A stretch of 64,000 bases of DNA, from positions 434,001-498,000 of the forward strand of contig NZ_JAHKPO010000014.1 of NCBI RefSeq assembly GCF_018860365.1. Direction: 5' to 3'. Shown piece after piece: positions 8,209 to 17,504 of this stretch. Source of the stretch: Arenibacter algicola. GTDB taxonomy: Bacteria > Bacteroidota > Bacteroidia > Flavobacteriales > Flavobacteriaceae. The notes beneath the pieces were generated by a model. The model did no database searches, was not told where the DNA came from, and worked only from the letters and a program-made list of their open reading frames with translations. The translations under genes and the position numbers were made by a program. Within the stretch, counting starts at the first letter, position 1. Each line of letters begins with the position of its first letter.

Positions 8209-8748
8209 ATGGAAACAGAAAAGAAGATTTTGAGAACACCTTTAAGAATAGCCATTTCCCTACTTATTGTAGGCTTTCTTTGTAAAATTCTACATTTTAC
8301 AACCGTATCAAATCCCATAATATTAATTTCCCTTATTTCTATTGGCGTATTGTACGCCTGGCGATTTTGGAAAAAAACAAAAAAGGGATTTCTGCAATAC
8401 AATAAATTAATATTGGTTACTTCTTGGTCCCTAAATGGAATTTTCAAAATTCTGGATATATCCCACAATGATTTTTTTCAAGTAATAGGAAGCTTGGCCT
8501 TTATTATTTGGATCATCATGGAAGGCACAACATACCTCATTGATGACAAGGACGACAATAGAAGTGATATTGCATATTTCATGTGGAACACCATGATGAT
8601 CATTGGTATATTGGCCATAATCATTGGTAGCCTGACCAAAATATTGGAATGGGAATATGCTACCCCTACCCTTGTTACGGGATTTATTCTTGTTGCCGCA
8701 TACGTTTTAAAGGACCTATTGGTCCAGAGTCTTCAGAAAAAGGAATAG
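8209..8748 (+). CDS. GldL-like small membrane protein
   Basis: This 179-residue protein has about six hydrophobic segments. Two copies of a GldL-like helix motif are visible: VGFLCKILHF near the N-terminus and IIGSLTKILEW near the C-terminus, each a glycine-rich helix ending in K-I-L-[HE]-[FW]. GldL is the inner-membrane motor subunit of gliding and type IX secretion in Bacteroidota, but this protein lacks the long cytoplasmic domain and gldK/M/N neighbours, so it is a relative and not GldL. The ATG at 8209 is preferred because TTAAAAAC precedes it. The ATG at 8188 would add MNLKNNF and place the start immediately after a 9-bp hairpin. Function unknown. Confidence 0.65.
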   Translation: METEKKILRTPLRIAISLLIVGFLCKILHFTTVSNPIILISLISIGVLYAWRFWKKTKKGFLQYNKLILVTSWSLNGIFKILDISHNDFFQVIGSLAFIIWIIMEGTTYLIDDKDDNRSDIAYFMWNTMMIIGILAIIIGSLTKILEWEYATPTLVTGFILVAAYVLKDLLVQSLQKKE

Positions 8749-8966
8749 AGGTATTGTCACCTTTCAGTCTATAGGCCTTTTTTTACTTAATTGGAGAATC
8801 AATGGGAAGTAGTTTTATACGGTCCAATGATTTGGGAATTAAAATACTTTAGAAAGGGAATGTGCAATCGCTGTAATCCCGTAGCGCTTTTTCGGCTTTT
8901 AAGGCTTCCTATATTTTCATGGAAATATCAAATTTTTGTAGTATTTTTTACTCTCAAACTAAAACC

Positions 8967-10055
8967 ATGGAAAAACACAGGCGAATTTTTATTCAAAAGG
9001 CTGGATTAATTGCAGCAGCAAGCGCATTTACACCCCAAATATTACTATCCTCCACCAGGGCACAAAAGAAAAAATTAGGGGTAGCCCTTGTTGGATTAGG
9101 GTATTATAGCACCGATCTTCTTGCCCCTGCCCTACAATTGACCAACAACTGTGAATTAAGGGGCATTGTCACCGGTAGTCCCGAAAAGATTCCTGTATGG
9201 AAAGAAAAATATGGTATAAAGGACAAGAACGTATACAATTACAATAATTTTGATACCATTGCCAATAACCCGGATATAGATGTTGTATATGTGGTTCTAC
9301 CGCCTTCCATGCATGCGGAGTATACCATAAGGGCGGCCAAGGCCGGTAAGCATGTGTGGTGCGAAAAGCCAATGGCACCCTCTGTTGCCGATTGTGAGGC
9401 AATGATCAAGGCCTGCAAGGACAATAAAGTAAAACTGGCTATTGGATACCGCTGTCAACACGACCCTAATATTCAGGCCTATATGAAAGTGGGCAAGGAA
9501 AGGCCATTTGGGAAAGTACGGATGGTGACTTCTGCAGCGGGATATTTTGACGGCCGGACCAACCATTGGAAGCAAAATAAAAAATTAGGAGGTGGAGCAA
9601 TGGGTGATATGGGCGTGTATGCGCTACAAGGTGCGCGATTGGCCACTGGGGAAGAACCCATTTCGGTATTGGCGCAGGCCTCCACAACCCGACCTGAAAT
9701 TTATCACGAAGTGGAGGAAACCATGATGTTTCAATTGGAATTTCCCAGCGGAGCCCGAGCATCCTGCCAGACCAGTTTTGGTATCAATATGAACCACCTT
9801 CAGGTAAACTACGAAAAAGGTTGGTTAAAAATGGAACCGCACTCCTCCTATAACGGTAATAACGGAAGTATGTCCGATGGGACCATCATTAAATTTTCCA
9901 TCCCTAGCCAGCAGGCCAAGCAAATGGATGAGGACGCTATGGCTATTATGGATAAAACCGACTTAATTGTCCCTGGGGAAGAAGGACTGAGGGATATTCG
10001 TGTTGTTGAGGCCATCTACAAATCGGCCGCACAGAATTGTGTGGTAAAATTGTAG
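8967..10055 (+). CDS. Tat-exported Gfo/Idh/MocA family oxidoreductase
   Basis: This 362-residue NAD(P)-dependent sugar oxidoreductase resembles glucose-fructose oxidoreductase. The start at 8967 yields a twin-arginine signal (HRRIFIQKAG then a hydrophobic AAASAF stretch), so the folded, cofactor-loaded enzyme should be moved to the periplasm. A frame start at 8919 would bury this signal behind 16 extra residues. The Rossmann motif GLGYYS follows the signal, then CEKPMA, the catalytic-Lys EKP motif, and GGGAMGDMGVYAL, the conserved substrate-site block with its Asp. It stands alone between unrelated genes. The sugar acted on cannot be told from sequence. Confidence 0.88.
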   Translation: MEKHRRIFIQKAGLIAAASAFTPQILLSSTRAQKKKLGVALVGLGYYSTDLLAPALQLTNNCELRGIVTGSPEKIPVWKEKYGIKDKNVYNYNNFDTIANNPDIDVVYVVLPPSMHAEYTIRAAKAGKHVWCEKPMAPSVADCEAMIKACKDNKVKLAIGYRCQHDPNIQAYMKVGKERPFGKVRMVTSAAGYFDGRTNHWKQNKKLGGGAMGDMGVYALQGARLATGEEPISVLAQASTTRPEIYHEVEETMMFQLEFPSGARASCQTSFGINMNHLQVNYEKGWLKMEPHSSYNGNNGSMSDGTIIKFSIPSQQAKQMDEDAMAIMDKTDLIVPGEEGLRDIRVVEAIYKSAAQNCVVKL

Positions 10056-10512
10056 GTTTGGCAAGGTTTTATACTGAGAATTTATCGGTAAACCGTTGTC
10101 TTTCTTGGTTTTATGGTTTTGTAGGATTTTACTTTCATAGATGATTTTGACCCTTCATCCGAATTAGGTTCAAGTTGTCGAAATTTTGTTCCATACATGG
10201 AGACGAAAATCCTTTTCCTTTGATTTTGGGGTTTTATATATAAACCCAATCTTATGAAGGAAAATACTACATTAAACGAATTTTTATTTTATCTCTTTTG
10301 CGCCTTTTGCTTTGCTTGGGCCATTTATGTGCTGACCTCTTAATTTAGGTTGCACATATTAGCGATTAAAATGTTGGCTAGCCATGGGTAAGTGACCCAT
10401 GTTGGTTCCCGGTTAGGCTATGCGTAATTAGAACTATTGCAGTGTAAATTAAATTATACATAGTTTACCCGTATAATATGGTAATCATAGCAACGCATAT
10501 ATCAAAATATGG
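10056..10512. other. Intergenic region with a small-peptide candidate and short palindromes
   Basis: This 457-bp gap separates the Gfo/Idh/MocA gene from the end of the convergent esterase gene. It holds the candidate 29-codon gene at 10254-10343, a near-palindrome GGGTTTTATATATAAACCC at 10228-10247 just upstream of it, and a 7-bp inverted repeat (CATGGGT/ACCCATG) at 10383-10401. Nothing else is recognised. Confidence 0.5.
10254..10343 (+). CDS. Candidate 29-residue single-helix membrane peptide
   Basis: An ATG opens a frame of 29 codons ending in TAA. The product begins with a polar MKENTTLNE segment and continues as one hydrophobic helix (FLFYLFCAFCFAWAIYVL) with a short TS tail. This is the layout of many small bacterial membrane proteins, with a polar N-terminus and one helix. 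A near-palindrome lies 6 bp before the ATG. No family is recognised. Chance frames of this length are common, so the case rests on amino-acid composition alone. Confidence 0.35.
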   Translation: MKENTTLNEFLFYLFCAFCFAWAIYVLTS

Positions 10513-11340
10513 CTAATGTTGTAGTTTGATAAATTCATTGGCATATCTTTCTCCCATGAGCCGCTGCCCTTCGGAATTGAAGTGCACCTTATCCCCTTTG
10601 TCCTTTAGGTCCTGGGTATTGATCATCCCTGAATATGGATCAGTGGATACATAGTATTTTATGTGGTCATTAATCTTTGACCACAATGGATTGGTCGAAT
10701 AACTGCCCAGTTGTCCTATTACAACGGGTGTCTCTTGGTTCCCAATAATTTTTCTGAATTGATAGAACAACTCCGATAATTTGATTTGGTATAATGGAGC
10801 CTCCTTGGTTTTGGCATCACTTTCACCCTGATGCCAAAGAATCCCTTTTACCGTCCCAAAACGCATACCCAATTCTGCTTTTTGTTTGAAATTGGTGAAT
10901 AGTTTAACCTCCCTATGGATGGAATCGTTTAACCACTGTGAAATTGAGCTTCCCCCTACCGCTGTGGGAATTAAAAGAACCGAAATACTGTCCGGGATAT
11001 GCTTAATGAGGGACTTGCCGAATGAAAGGCCGCTGTCCAATCCTGCCATTGATGGTTCATAAAAATGTAACGGCTCTTTGGCAAAGATGATATTGCCCTG
11101 CTCGTTTAGGGTATATACTCTTTTGTTGGGAACGGTATCCTGAGGCTCCACTAGCCCTCTACCCGCCATATTGGATTGCCCCGCTAAAATAAAAACCCAT
11201 AAATTCTCTTTATTGGGAACATTTTCTACCGGCAGCTCAACTTTTGGGAAAAATTGTGTCCTTTCGTCCTTGTCCTGTCCATTGCACCAAAATATTACTG
11301 AAAATGTAAGTAAGGTTATTAGAACTATTTTTTTAGTCAT
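10513..11340 (-). CDS. Secreted SGNH-type carbohydrate acetylesterase (sialate O-acetylesterase-like)
   Basis: This 275-residue exported esterase of the DUF303/CE6-like SGNH family probably removes acetyl groups from polysaccharide or sialic-acid-like sugars. The start at 11340 gives a signal peptide (MTKKIVLITLLTF to WCNGQ). A start at 11367 would place nine polar residues before it. The catalytic motifs are complete: AGQSNMAGRG (nucleophile Ser56), GGSSISQW (oxyanion Gly), LWHQGESDA, and DKVHFNSEG near the C-terminus with the Asp-x-x-His pair. It is monocistronic, on the opposite strand to both neighbours. Substrate unknown. Confidence 0.85.
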   Translation of the reverse strand: MTKKIVLITLLTFSVIFWCNGQDKDERTQFFPKVELPVENVPNKENLWVFILAGQSNMAGRGLVEPQDTVPNKRVYTLNEQGNIIFAKEPLHFYEPSMAGLDSGLSFGKSLIKHIPDSISVLLIPTAVGGSSISQWLNDSIHREVKLFTNFKQKAELGMRFGTVKGILWHQGESDAKTKEAPLYQIKLSELFYQFRKIIGNQETPVVIGQLGSYSTNPLWSKINDHIKYYVSTDPYSGMINTQDLKDKGDKVHFNSEGQRLMGERYANEFIKLQH

Positions 11341-11739
11341 ATCGGATCTAATGATATTAGGTTGCACTATAGTTTAGAAATTATTTAAACCACCCACAAT
11401 ATATTAATTTATTTAACGTGAGTTTGATGGATTTTTAATTGTTAATGGGTTGTTTATGATAATGTTGTCTGGTCTATCGCAGCGGAGACCTCAATTTAAA
11501 TGTGTAAACGTCCGAAACCTCTCGAATGAACCTGGCTGCCGGCTAGGTTTACCTTGGAACATGGACAGTAAACCTATGCGTTAGTACAATAGTACAGTGC
11601 TTTTTAGGATATGACGGGCAACCAGTTAGATTTAAGTGTTAAAAATTAAGGACATAAGTAAGAAACTGTGTATTTCATCCGTTATTTAAGTATATCATCC
11701 TATATTTATCAAAAATTACATTAATAAAACGCACCCCTT
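11341..11739. other. Divergent intergenic region with two competing hairpins
   Basis: This region of about 400 bp separates the esterase (minus) and the serine hydrolase (plus). At 11529-11549 AACCTGGC pairs with GCTAGGTT. At 11545-11575 AGGTTTAC pairs with GTAAACCT around a 15-base loop. The two stems share 11545-11549 and cannot form together. No T-run follows, no riboswitch family is recognised, and no gene is seen. Confidence 0.35.
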
Positions 11740-13050
11740 ATGAAGAGAAGCAAAACCTTAATCGGGATTTCGCTTTTAATCCTTATGCTAGTAACCCTTG
11801 TTTTAAACGCTTTTAATTCGCCCCCCGATCCAGGACCCAAGGTAGCTGTTACAAGTATTGAACATTTAAAGGACGCCTTGAATGCCAAAGAGGAGATGCT
11901 TTATAAAAGGCATCAAGATGAATTGAAAGTGGCCATCAATGCCTATTTTGATAAGGCTATCGCCGCAGGAGATATTGTAGGTGCAGGAGTGAGTATTGTA
12001 AAGGATGATTCTATTATAATTTCGGATGGCTATGGCAAACGAAACATCAATCGCAACGAGCGTGTAGATGGAGGGACTATTTTTAGACTAGGATCCCTTT
12101 CCAAAGGATTTGCAGGGGTATTGGCTGCCGAATTAAAGGATGAAGGCAAATTACATTGGGAGGACCGGGTAAGCGACTTTATACCGGAATTTAAATTTGG
12201 CGACAAGGACAATACCAATAAAATCACTTTAGCCAATATTTTATCACACACTGCAGGCACCCCTTATCATAGTTATACCAATCTCGTGGAGGCTGGACTG
12301 CCACTACAGGATATTGCCCAACGTTTTAAGGAAATTACCCCGATCAGCGAGCCCGGATCAATGTATAGTTATCAGAATGCCATGTTTGCGCTATGTGGGG
12401 AAATGATACATAAAGCAACCGGACAGGATATAAGTGAGGTGTTGGCCAATACTTTTTTTAATCCATTGGGTATGTGTTCTACCACCATGGATTATGAAAC
12501 CTTGGCGCACATGGAAAATGTGGCCATGCCACACTCCAAAAGAAGAAACGGCTGGAGAACATTGCCCCTTTCAAACAATTATTACAACGCCATTGCAGCG
12601 GGAGGTATTAGTGCCAGCTCTGTTGATATGGCCAAATGGATGCGATTTTTACTCGGGCATAACCCGGAATTAATGAGCAAATCTGCTCTTGCAGAAACTT
12701 TTTCCCCCTTTATAGAAATTAAAGGGGAAAGCAAGTATTACCAACATTGGCCAGGACATAAAACATCTTATTATGGTTATGGATGGAGAATACATAAATT
12801 CATGGAGAAGGACTCGGACCAAGAAAAAACTATATGGCATCATGGAGGAAGTGTCAACAACTACAGAAATGAAATTGCTATTTATCCGGAAGCCGATCTG
12901 GGTATCTGTGTGCTATTGAGCAACAACAGTAGAATTGCCAAAACCGTAATCCCGGATCTATATGCCATAGTGAAGGGAATATATGGAGAAACTACTCCTT
13001 ATAATCAACTGAATACGGGTAATGATCTGGTCCAGTTACATTTGGAATAA
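11740..13050 (+). CDS. Exported serine hydrolase, beta-lactamase/S12 family
   Basis: This 436-residue class C beta-lactamase-like hydrolase has an N-terminal membrane segment or signal (ISLLILMLVTLVLNAF). The S12 catalytic set is present: S119-L-S-K122 in RLGSLSKGF, the Tyr motif YSYQNAMF (YxN), and HHGG near the C-terminus in place of KTG. Members include D-aminopeptidases, esterases and penicillin-binding-protein-like hydrolases, so drug resistance should not be assumed. Likely periplasmic and acting on a peptide or ester. It is a single gene whose leader region contains two competing hairpins. Confidence 0.85.
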   Translation: MKRSKTLIGISLLILMLVTLVLNAFNSPPDPGPKVAVTSIEHLKDALNAKEEMLYKRHQDELKVAINAYFDKAIAAGDIVGAGVSIVKDDSIIISDGYGKRNINRNERVDGGTIFRLGSLSKGFAGVLAAELKDEGKLHWEDRVSDFIPEFKFGDKDNTNKITLANILSHTAGTPYHSYTNLVEAGLPLQDIAQRFKEITPISEPGSMYSYQNAMFALCGEMIHKATGQDISEVLANTFFNPLGMCSTTMDYETLAHMENVAMPHSKRRNGWRTLPLSNNYYNAIAAGGISASSVDMAKWMRFLLGHNPELMSKSALAETFSPFIEIKGESKYYQHWPGHKTSYYGYGWRIHKFMEKDSDQEKTIWHHGGSVNNYRNEIAIYPEADLGICVLLSNNSRIAKTVIPDLYAIVKGIYGETTPYNQLNTGNDLVQLHLE

Positions 13051-13060
13051 ACATTTGTTA

Positions 13061-13105
13061 GTTGAAAGTTGAAAGTTGAATGTTCAATGTCAAAAGTTCA
13101 AAGTT
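13061..13105. repeat. Short GTTGAA/TTCAA repeat tract
   Basis: Three GTTGAA-type direct repeats are followed by TTCAA repeats in inverse orientation, right after the serine-hydrolase stop. It looks like a short low-complexity tract. Function unknown. Confidence 0.5.
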
Positions 13106-13200
13106 GTACGTCCCAGATATAGGTTGACCACTTTCCCTGCCGGCCCTTCTCTTGTTGACGCTCGCGCTAACGGGTGTATCTAGACCAAAACCCCATACAA

Positions 13201-13440
13201 CTAATTATTAAAGGTTTTAATTCTGTCATTCGTTTTTAAGATATAATCATTAAACGTTTTAGATGGGTCAAAATTGGAGTTCGGGAGTTTTTTAATGAAC
13301 CTCAACCATTCAACTAATTCTTTATTTAAGTTTCTGTCAGAATCTGTTTTAGTTATGATGTCAATTACCAAAAGTGCATTTAATACTTCATCAACATTTT
13401 CTTTTGTAACTGGGAAGGGAATCAAAATTAATTTCTCCAT
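13201..13440 (-). CDS. Hypothetical 79-residue protein
   Basis: This small acidic/basic protein begins MEKLILIPFPVTKEN and looks soluble, helical and leucine/isoleucine rich, with no signal or recognised motif. The frame has ordinary protein composition and is not overlapped by another plausible gene. It lies between two repeat tracts in AT-rich DNA (upstream 13441-13540 is nearly all A and T), so it may be a recently gained gene or a remnant. No function can be proposed. Confidence 0.45.
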   Translation of the reverse strand: MEKLILIPFPVTKENVDEVLNALLVIDIITKTDSDRNLNKELVEWLRFIKKLPNSNFDPSKTFNDYILKTNDRIKTFNN

Positions 13441-13556
13441 AACAATAGATTTTAATTATTATTAAGTGTAATTAATATAATGATTTTTAATTAAATAATA
13501 TTGCTAATAAATCATATTATCGATTAATAACCCCTGAAAACCCTTGCTGGACAAGC

Positions 13557-13575
13557 CTGCCTCGCTATCAGGCAG
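13557..13575. repeat. GC-rich inverted repeat
   Basis: CTGCCT and AGGCAG form a short stem in an otherwise AT-rich gap. The unit resembles the GCCTGCC/GGCAGGC repeat at 18962-18984, suggesting a dispersed family of palindromes in this chromosome. Confidence 0.45.
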
Positions 13576-13701
13576 TCGTCACGCTCGTACTTTTGTCTCA
13601 CAAGCTGCCAAGCCTTTGTTACCAGATACGGCAATATAATTGCACCCATAATGTCCATGGTCATTGGGACAAAATGTTGCAATTTAGTTAATGTTTTTAG
13701 T

Positions 13702-15777
13702 CTATTGTTTTCCTTCAGGAGTCTTTAAGCTGTTCAAGTTGCCTGAGTCAATTATTTGAATACTACTGCCCTCAAAATCGTCGCCAATATCCTGGTATCT
13801 ACCACCAATGTGCTGGGCAAGGAATGCTTCAGAAACCGCAAAGAACGAAAGATTATTTTCTGGTCTTGCAAAGCCATGTCCCTCATCAGGATAAAGTACG
13901 TAGGTTACGGGAATTTGTTTCTCGTTCATAGCCTTTACAATCTGATCGGCCTCAGCCTGTTTAACACGTGGGTCATTCGCCCCCTGTCCTATGAGCAAAG
14001 GTTTTATGATACTGTCTACGCGGTTCAAGGGTGAGCGTTCTTCAAGTAAAGCGAGGCCTTCCTCGGTATCCGGATCTCCAATGTGCTGAACAAAGACATC
14101 CCGGAACGATTTCCAATATGGTGGAATTGTATTGAGAAGGGTAGTAAGATTGGATGGGCCAACGATGTCCACACCGCAAGCGAAGACATCTGGAGTATAG
14201 GTAAGGCCTACCAAGGTGGCATAACCACCATAACTTCCTCCCATAATGGCGACATTTTCCTTGTCGGCAATCTTTTCTTCCACCATCCAGTCCACGGCAT
14301 CTATTAGGTCATCATGCATCTTACCGGCCCATTCCTTGGCAGCAATATTGATAAATTTCTTCCCAAAGCCAATAGATCCCCTAAAATTGGTGCTCAGTAC
14401 TACATAACCCCTATTGGCCAACCATTGGTGTAAACCGTTGAATCCAAAATTATCTCTACCCCAAGGTCCGCCGTGGACCAATAATACGGTTGGAGCTGGT
14501 TTGGAGGTTCTACCATTAACATCCAATTCTTGGGGTATGGTAAGGTAGGAAACCAATTTATAACCATCCCTGCTCTCAATCTCAACGGGGTACATATTCG
14601 CCAATGGCACATCATCAAATTCAGGTTTGGATGCAACTAGGAATTCGGCTTTTTTCGCCTTTAGGTCATAATTATAATATTTTAAATATTCCTGTGGCGA
14701 ATCATAGGATAAAATCCAAGTGTTATTATCCGTAGATCTAAAATGTACAGTTAATTCTCCCTCTTTATATGTACTAAGATAATCCAGGTTCCCCTTTGCT
14801 TCTTCGGTCAATGGAACCCATTCCTTGCGTAGATAATTGGTGGCATAGGCCTCAACTTCATAGGTGGTAGGATGCACCAAAATATCGGCAATGTCAGATT
14901 TTTCGTTTTCCGCTATTACTTTCTTTTCATCGGTTTCCAGATTTAAGGTGTACAGGGCCGCTTTGTCCCTGTCCCTGCTGTCTATCATATAGGCGTTCTG
15001 GTTGTTTTTGTCAAATCCAAAGAAGCCAAACGAAAGCATATCCTCTTGTGGAACCCTAAAATATTCCTCCCACTTACCATTATTGTATTTGTAAACAATT
15101 TGGCCCCCAGCTGGATTAGTTCTTGTGGCCAGACGGATATTGTATAGGTTATCGGGCAAAATCTGTAAAAAAGATTCATCTTTCAATACTAGCTTCATTT
15201 TGTGGGTATTCAAATCTACTTTGTAGACATCCATATTGGAAGGATCCGAATTATTTATTTGGATAAGTATCTCTTCGGGATTCTCCCTGGATACGCTCAG
15301 AATATCTGCTCTTGGCCGCACGATCTGCCCTGTATTGGGGTCTGTAATCGGTTTCCCATCGGCTCCTATAATCTCCTCCTGTGGGGTAAGGTCAGTATTC
15401 GTTTTGCTTTCCACGTCCACTAAGTGAACATGCCAGTTTTCATCACCACCCTTATCTTGCGCGTATAGTATATTTCCTGACTTGTAACTCCATTGATAGG
15501 CCTGTATCCCGCGCAAGGTATCGTTGGTAATTGGCTGGGCGTTCTCCGGATTTTCTATAGGGGCCACCCATATATTCATGACGTTGTTGACCGGGGCTCT
15601 ATAACTAAAATATTTACCGTCAGGGCTAATCCTTACCTGTATTTTGTCAGGGTTCCCAAAAAATAGTTCACGGTCTACCAGATCTGGGACTGTGACTTCT
15701 GTTGTTTCTCTTTCTTTCTCGGCACATCCTAAGATTAAAAAGCAAATTAAAATGAATAAAGAGGTAGTTGTTTTCAT
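13702..15777 (-). CDS. S9 family peptidase (prolyl-oligopeptidase/acylaminoacyl-peptidase type), lipoprotein
   Basis: This 691-residue envelope serine peptidase cleaves short peptides, often after Pro or from the blocked end. The N-terminus is a lipoprotein signal (LICFLILGC). Residues of about 40-400 form the beta-propeller gate. The C-terminal alpha/beta-hydrolase domain has the full triad: S515 in GGSYGGYA, D602 in GANDPRVK and H634 in DEGHGF, with HGGPWGRD giving the oxyanion site. It is transcribed alone on the minus strand, 216 bp from the agmatine-deiminase-family gene. Likely feeds peptide scavenging together with other hydrolases nearby. Confidence 0.92.
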   Translation of the reverse strand: MKTTTSLFILICFLILGCAEKERETTEVTVPDLVDRELFFGNPDKIQVRISPDGKYFSYRAPVNNVMNIWVAPIENPENAQPITNDTLRGIQAYQWSYKSGNILYAQDKGGDENWHVHLVDVESKTNTDLTPQEEIIGADGKPITDPNTGQIVRPRADILSVSRENPEEILIQINNSDPSNMDVYKVDLNTHKMKLVLKDESFLQILPDNLYNIRLATRTNPAGGQIVYKYNNGKWEEYFRVPQEDMLSFGFFGFDKNNQNAYMIDSRDRDKAALYTLNLETDEKKVIAENEKSDIADILVHPTTYEVEAYATNYLRKEWVPLTEEAKGNLDYLSTYKEGELTVHFRSTDNNTWILSYDSPQEYLKYYNYDLKAKKAEFLVASKPEFDDVPLANMYPVEIESRDGYKLVSYLTIPQELDVNGRTSKPAPTVLLVHGGPWGRDNFGFNGLHQWLANRGYVVLSTNFRGSIGFGKKFINIAAKEWAGKMHDDLIDAVDWMVEEKIADKENVAIMGGSYGGYATLVGLTYTPDVFACGVDIVGPSNLTTLLNTIPPYWKSFRDVFVQHIGDPDTEEGLALLEERSPLNRVDSIIKPLLIGQGANDPRVKQAEADQIVKAMNEKQIPVTYVLYPDEGHGFARPENNLSFFAVSEAFLAQHIGGRYQDIGDDFEGSSIQIIDSGNLNSLKTPEGKQ

Positions 15778-15993
15778 ATAGTCAATGGTTTAAATTGTAG
15801 TAAAAGGTAAGTAATTAATTGCTGATTTACAGTATGTTAGGGGTGTTTTTTGATAACAATTCTTCTTTTTTTGATATAAGTAACTTTGGGCACGAGCTGG
15901 CCTAATAGTGGGCAGATGTGCCATATAAGCCAACGGACTAGGCAAGGAAATAATAGTGTAGTATTTACAGGGAAGTCCCCTGTAGTTACACCT

Positions 15994-17277
15994 CTAATTG
16001 GAAGAAAATAACGGCTGGTGCATACTGATGCAATGTATGCCCCCACCACCTAAATTAACGGCAAGGGCATCGATCATGACTATTTTTCGGTCGGGAAAAA
16101 CGGATTGCAAAATTTGAGCAGCCTCTTCATCCTTTAGTTTCAACTCCTTAGACATGCCTTCCCTCCAACAACGCTGTCCAATGACCACCTTATTGGTTAT
16201 AATGAAATTAAGGTAGCTGAGTGCCGCCATGACTTTTATGGGCTCTCCATTCGGAAAGGTACTTCCGTTGGTATAGTCCAGTGTTTTAATGTACTCGTAA
16301 ACATAATCCCCTGGATTCATACTTGAAAAAATTGTTCCGGGTAGTGGCATTCTGATAATAGTAAATGGCTTGCCATTCTGGTCTGTTGCTTCAGACAATA
16401 TTCGGTAATTTTCCTCCATGCGTTTGTGGTTTTCAAAGGCAATTGGATCTTCGAGATCTACACTATCCATCTTAGCGAAAAGGATCGTGGAATCATTTAC
16501 AAAGCGGGCAAATTCGTCAACATGACCATTGGTAGTAACTACCGTATAGGCTTTGTCACCGTCTACGGTGGTTATGGGGCCACGGAAAGTATGATCGTCT
16601 TCCACCAAACCCTGTTTTAACCAGATAATCTTTTTAACCCCCAAGAGCCTTTTGTATTCCTTCTCCATATCCGCTTTGGTCATGTCTGGATTTCTGTCCA
16701 TTTCTACTGCTTCCGTGGTAATTAGGGTACCTTTGCCATTCACTTCCCTATTTCCCCCTTCACTGATCATTCTACTTGAAATTACGGGTAGCTGAAAATG
16801 TTTGGCAACCCTTTCATCATACAATTCCTCGGTTTTTGTATCTATGTCCAAAGTGTCGGAATAGCCCCAAGCATTAAAGTTGAAGTCGGCAATGGCCCAA
16901 GTGTTTTGATTGGTTTCAACAAATATGGGTCCCATGTCCCGTGCCCAGGTCTCCACGGAGGGGAGTTGCAGAAGTTTAAGTTTTGGCAATTCCCCAAAAT
17001 ACTTTTTTAGGGATTCCTCGGCTTGCGTTAAAAGTTCTTTGTCCTTGCAAGTTATTACTATACCTATATTTCCCATTAAGGCTTCAACAATGGCAAGCGT
17101 TACTTGTTCAACGGACTCCCCTTCCTTATGATCGGTTGATGGCCAAATTAGCCAAATCGCCTCCTGGGATTCGAACTCGGCAGGTTGATTTACAGCAATT
17201 ATTGGGTCGGATTTCTTGGGAGAGGAACACGAAAGAATCAGCATTGAAAATAAAATGCTATTTAAAATTAACTTCAT
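15994..17277 (-). CDS. Agmatine deiminase family lipoprotein
   Basis: This 427-residue member of the guanidino-group-modifying family includes agmatine deiminase and bacterial peptidyl-arginine deiminase. The start at 17277 gives a lipoprotein signal (FSMLILSCSS). A start at 17304 would add nine residues. Family blocks are clear: EAIWLIWPS, TWARDMGPIF, SEGGNREVNGKGT, the His-Asp block GHVDEFARF, and the catalytic GGGGIHC with Cys about 12 residues from the end. Cytoplasmic agmatine deiminases lack export signals, so the lipid anchor suggests that guanidino groups are removed from external agmatine or peptides. The exact substrate is uncertain. Confidence 0.87.
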   Translation of the reverse strand: MKLILNSILFSMLILSCSSPKKSDPIIAVNQPAEFESQEAIWLIWPSTDHKEGESVEQVTLAIVEALMGNIGIVITCKDKELLTQAEESLKKYFGELPKLKLLQLPSVETWARDMGPIFVETNQNTWAIADFNFNAWGYSDTLDIDTKTEELYDERVAKHFQLPVISSRMISEGGNREVNGKGTLITTEAVEMDRNPDMTKADMEKEYKRLLGVKKIIWLKQGLVEDDHTFRGPITTVDGDKAYTVVTTNGHVDEFARFVNDSTILFAKMDSVDLEDPIAFENHKRMEENYRILSEATDQNGKPFTIIRMPLPGTIFSSMNPGDYVYEYIKTLDYTNGSTFPNGEPIKVMAALSYLNFIITNKVVIGQRCWREGMSKELKLKDEEAAQILQSVFPDRKIVMIDALAVNLGGGGIHCISMHQPLFSSN

Positions 17278-17504
17278 ACCACCGCATTTTATGGGTTTAT
17301 ACACTTAAATAAATATAGGCACAACCATCATGATCCTATTTCTATTTTAAAGCATTTTGAAATTGTTCCATTAAGGCCGTAAAGAAATAGTCAGGATTTG
17401 AAAAGCTCCCCTTTGCCGCAAGCGGGACAAAGTTTTTAACACCCCCTAAATATATAAGTAAAATTGATTATTTTTAATTAACGGACCTATAAAAGTTTCT
17501 TATT

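Noticed and set aside
8209-8748. Annotating the small membrane protein as GldL itself
   Set aside because: It lacks the long GldL cytoplasmic domain and gldK, gldM and gldN neighbours. Only the helix motif is shared.
11740-13050. Calling the S12 protein an antibiotic-resistance beta-lactamase
   Set aside because: SxxK and YxN are shared by esterases and peptidases, the KTG position reads HHGG, and there is no ampR-like regulator.
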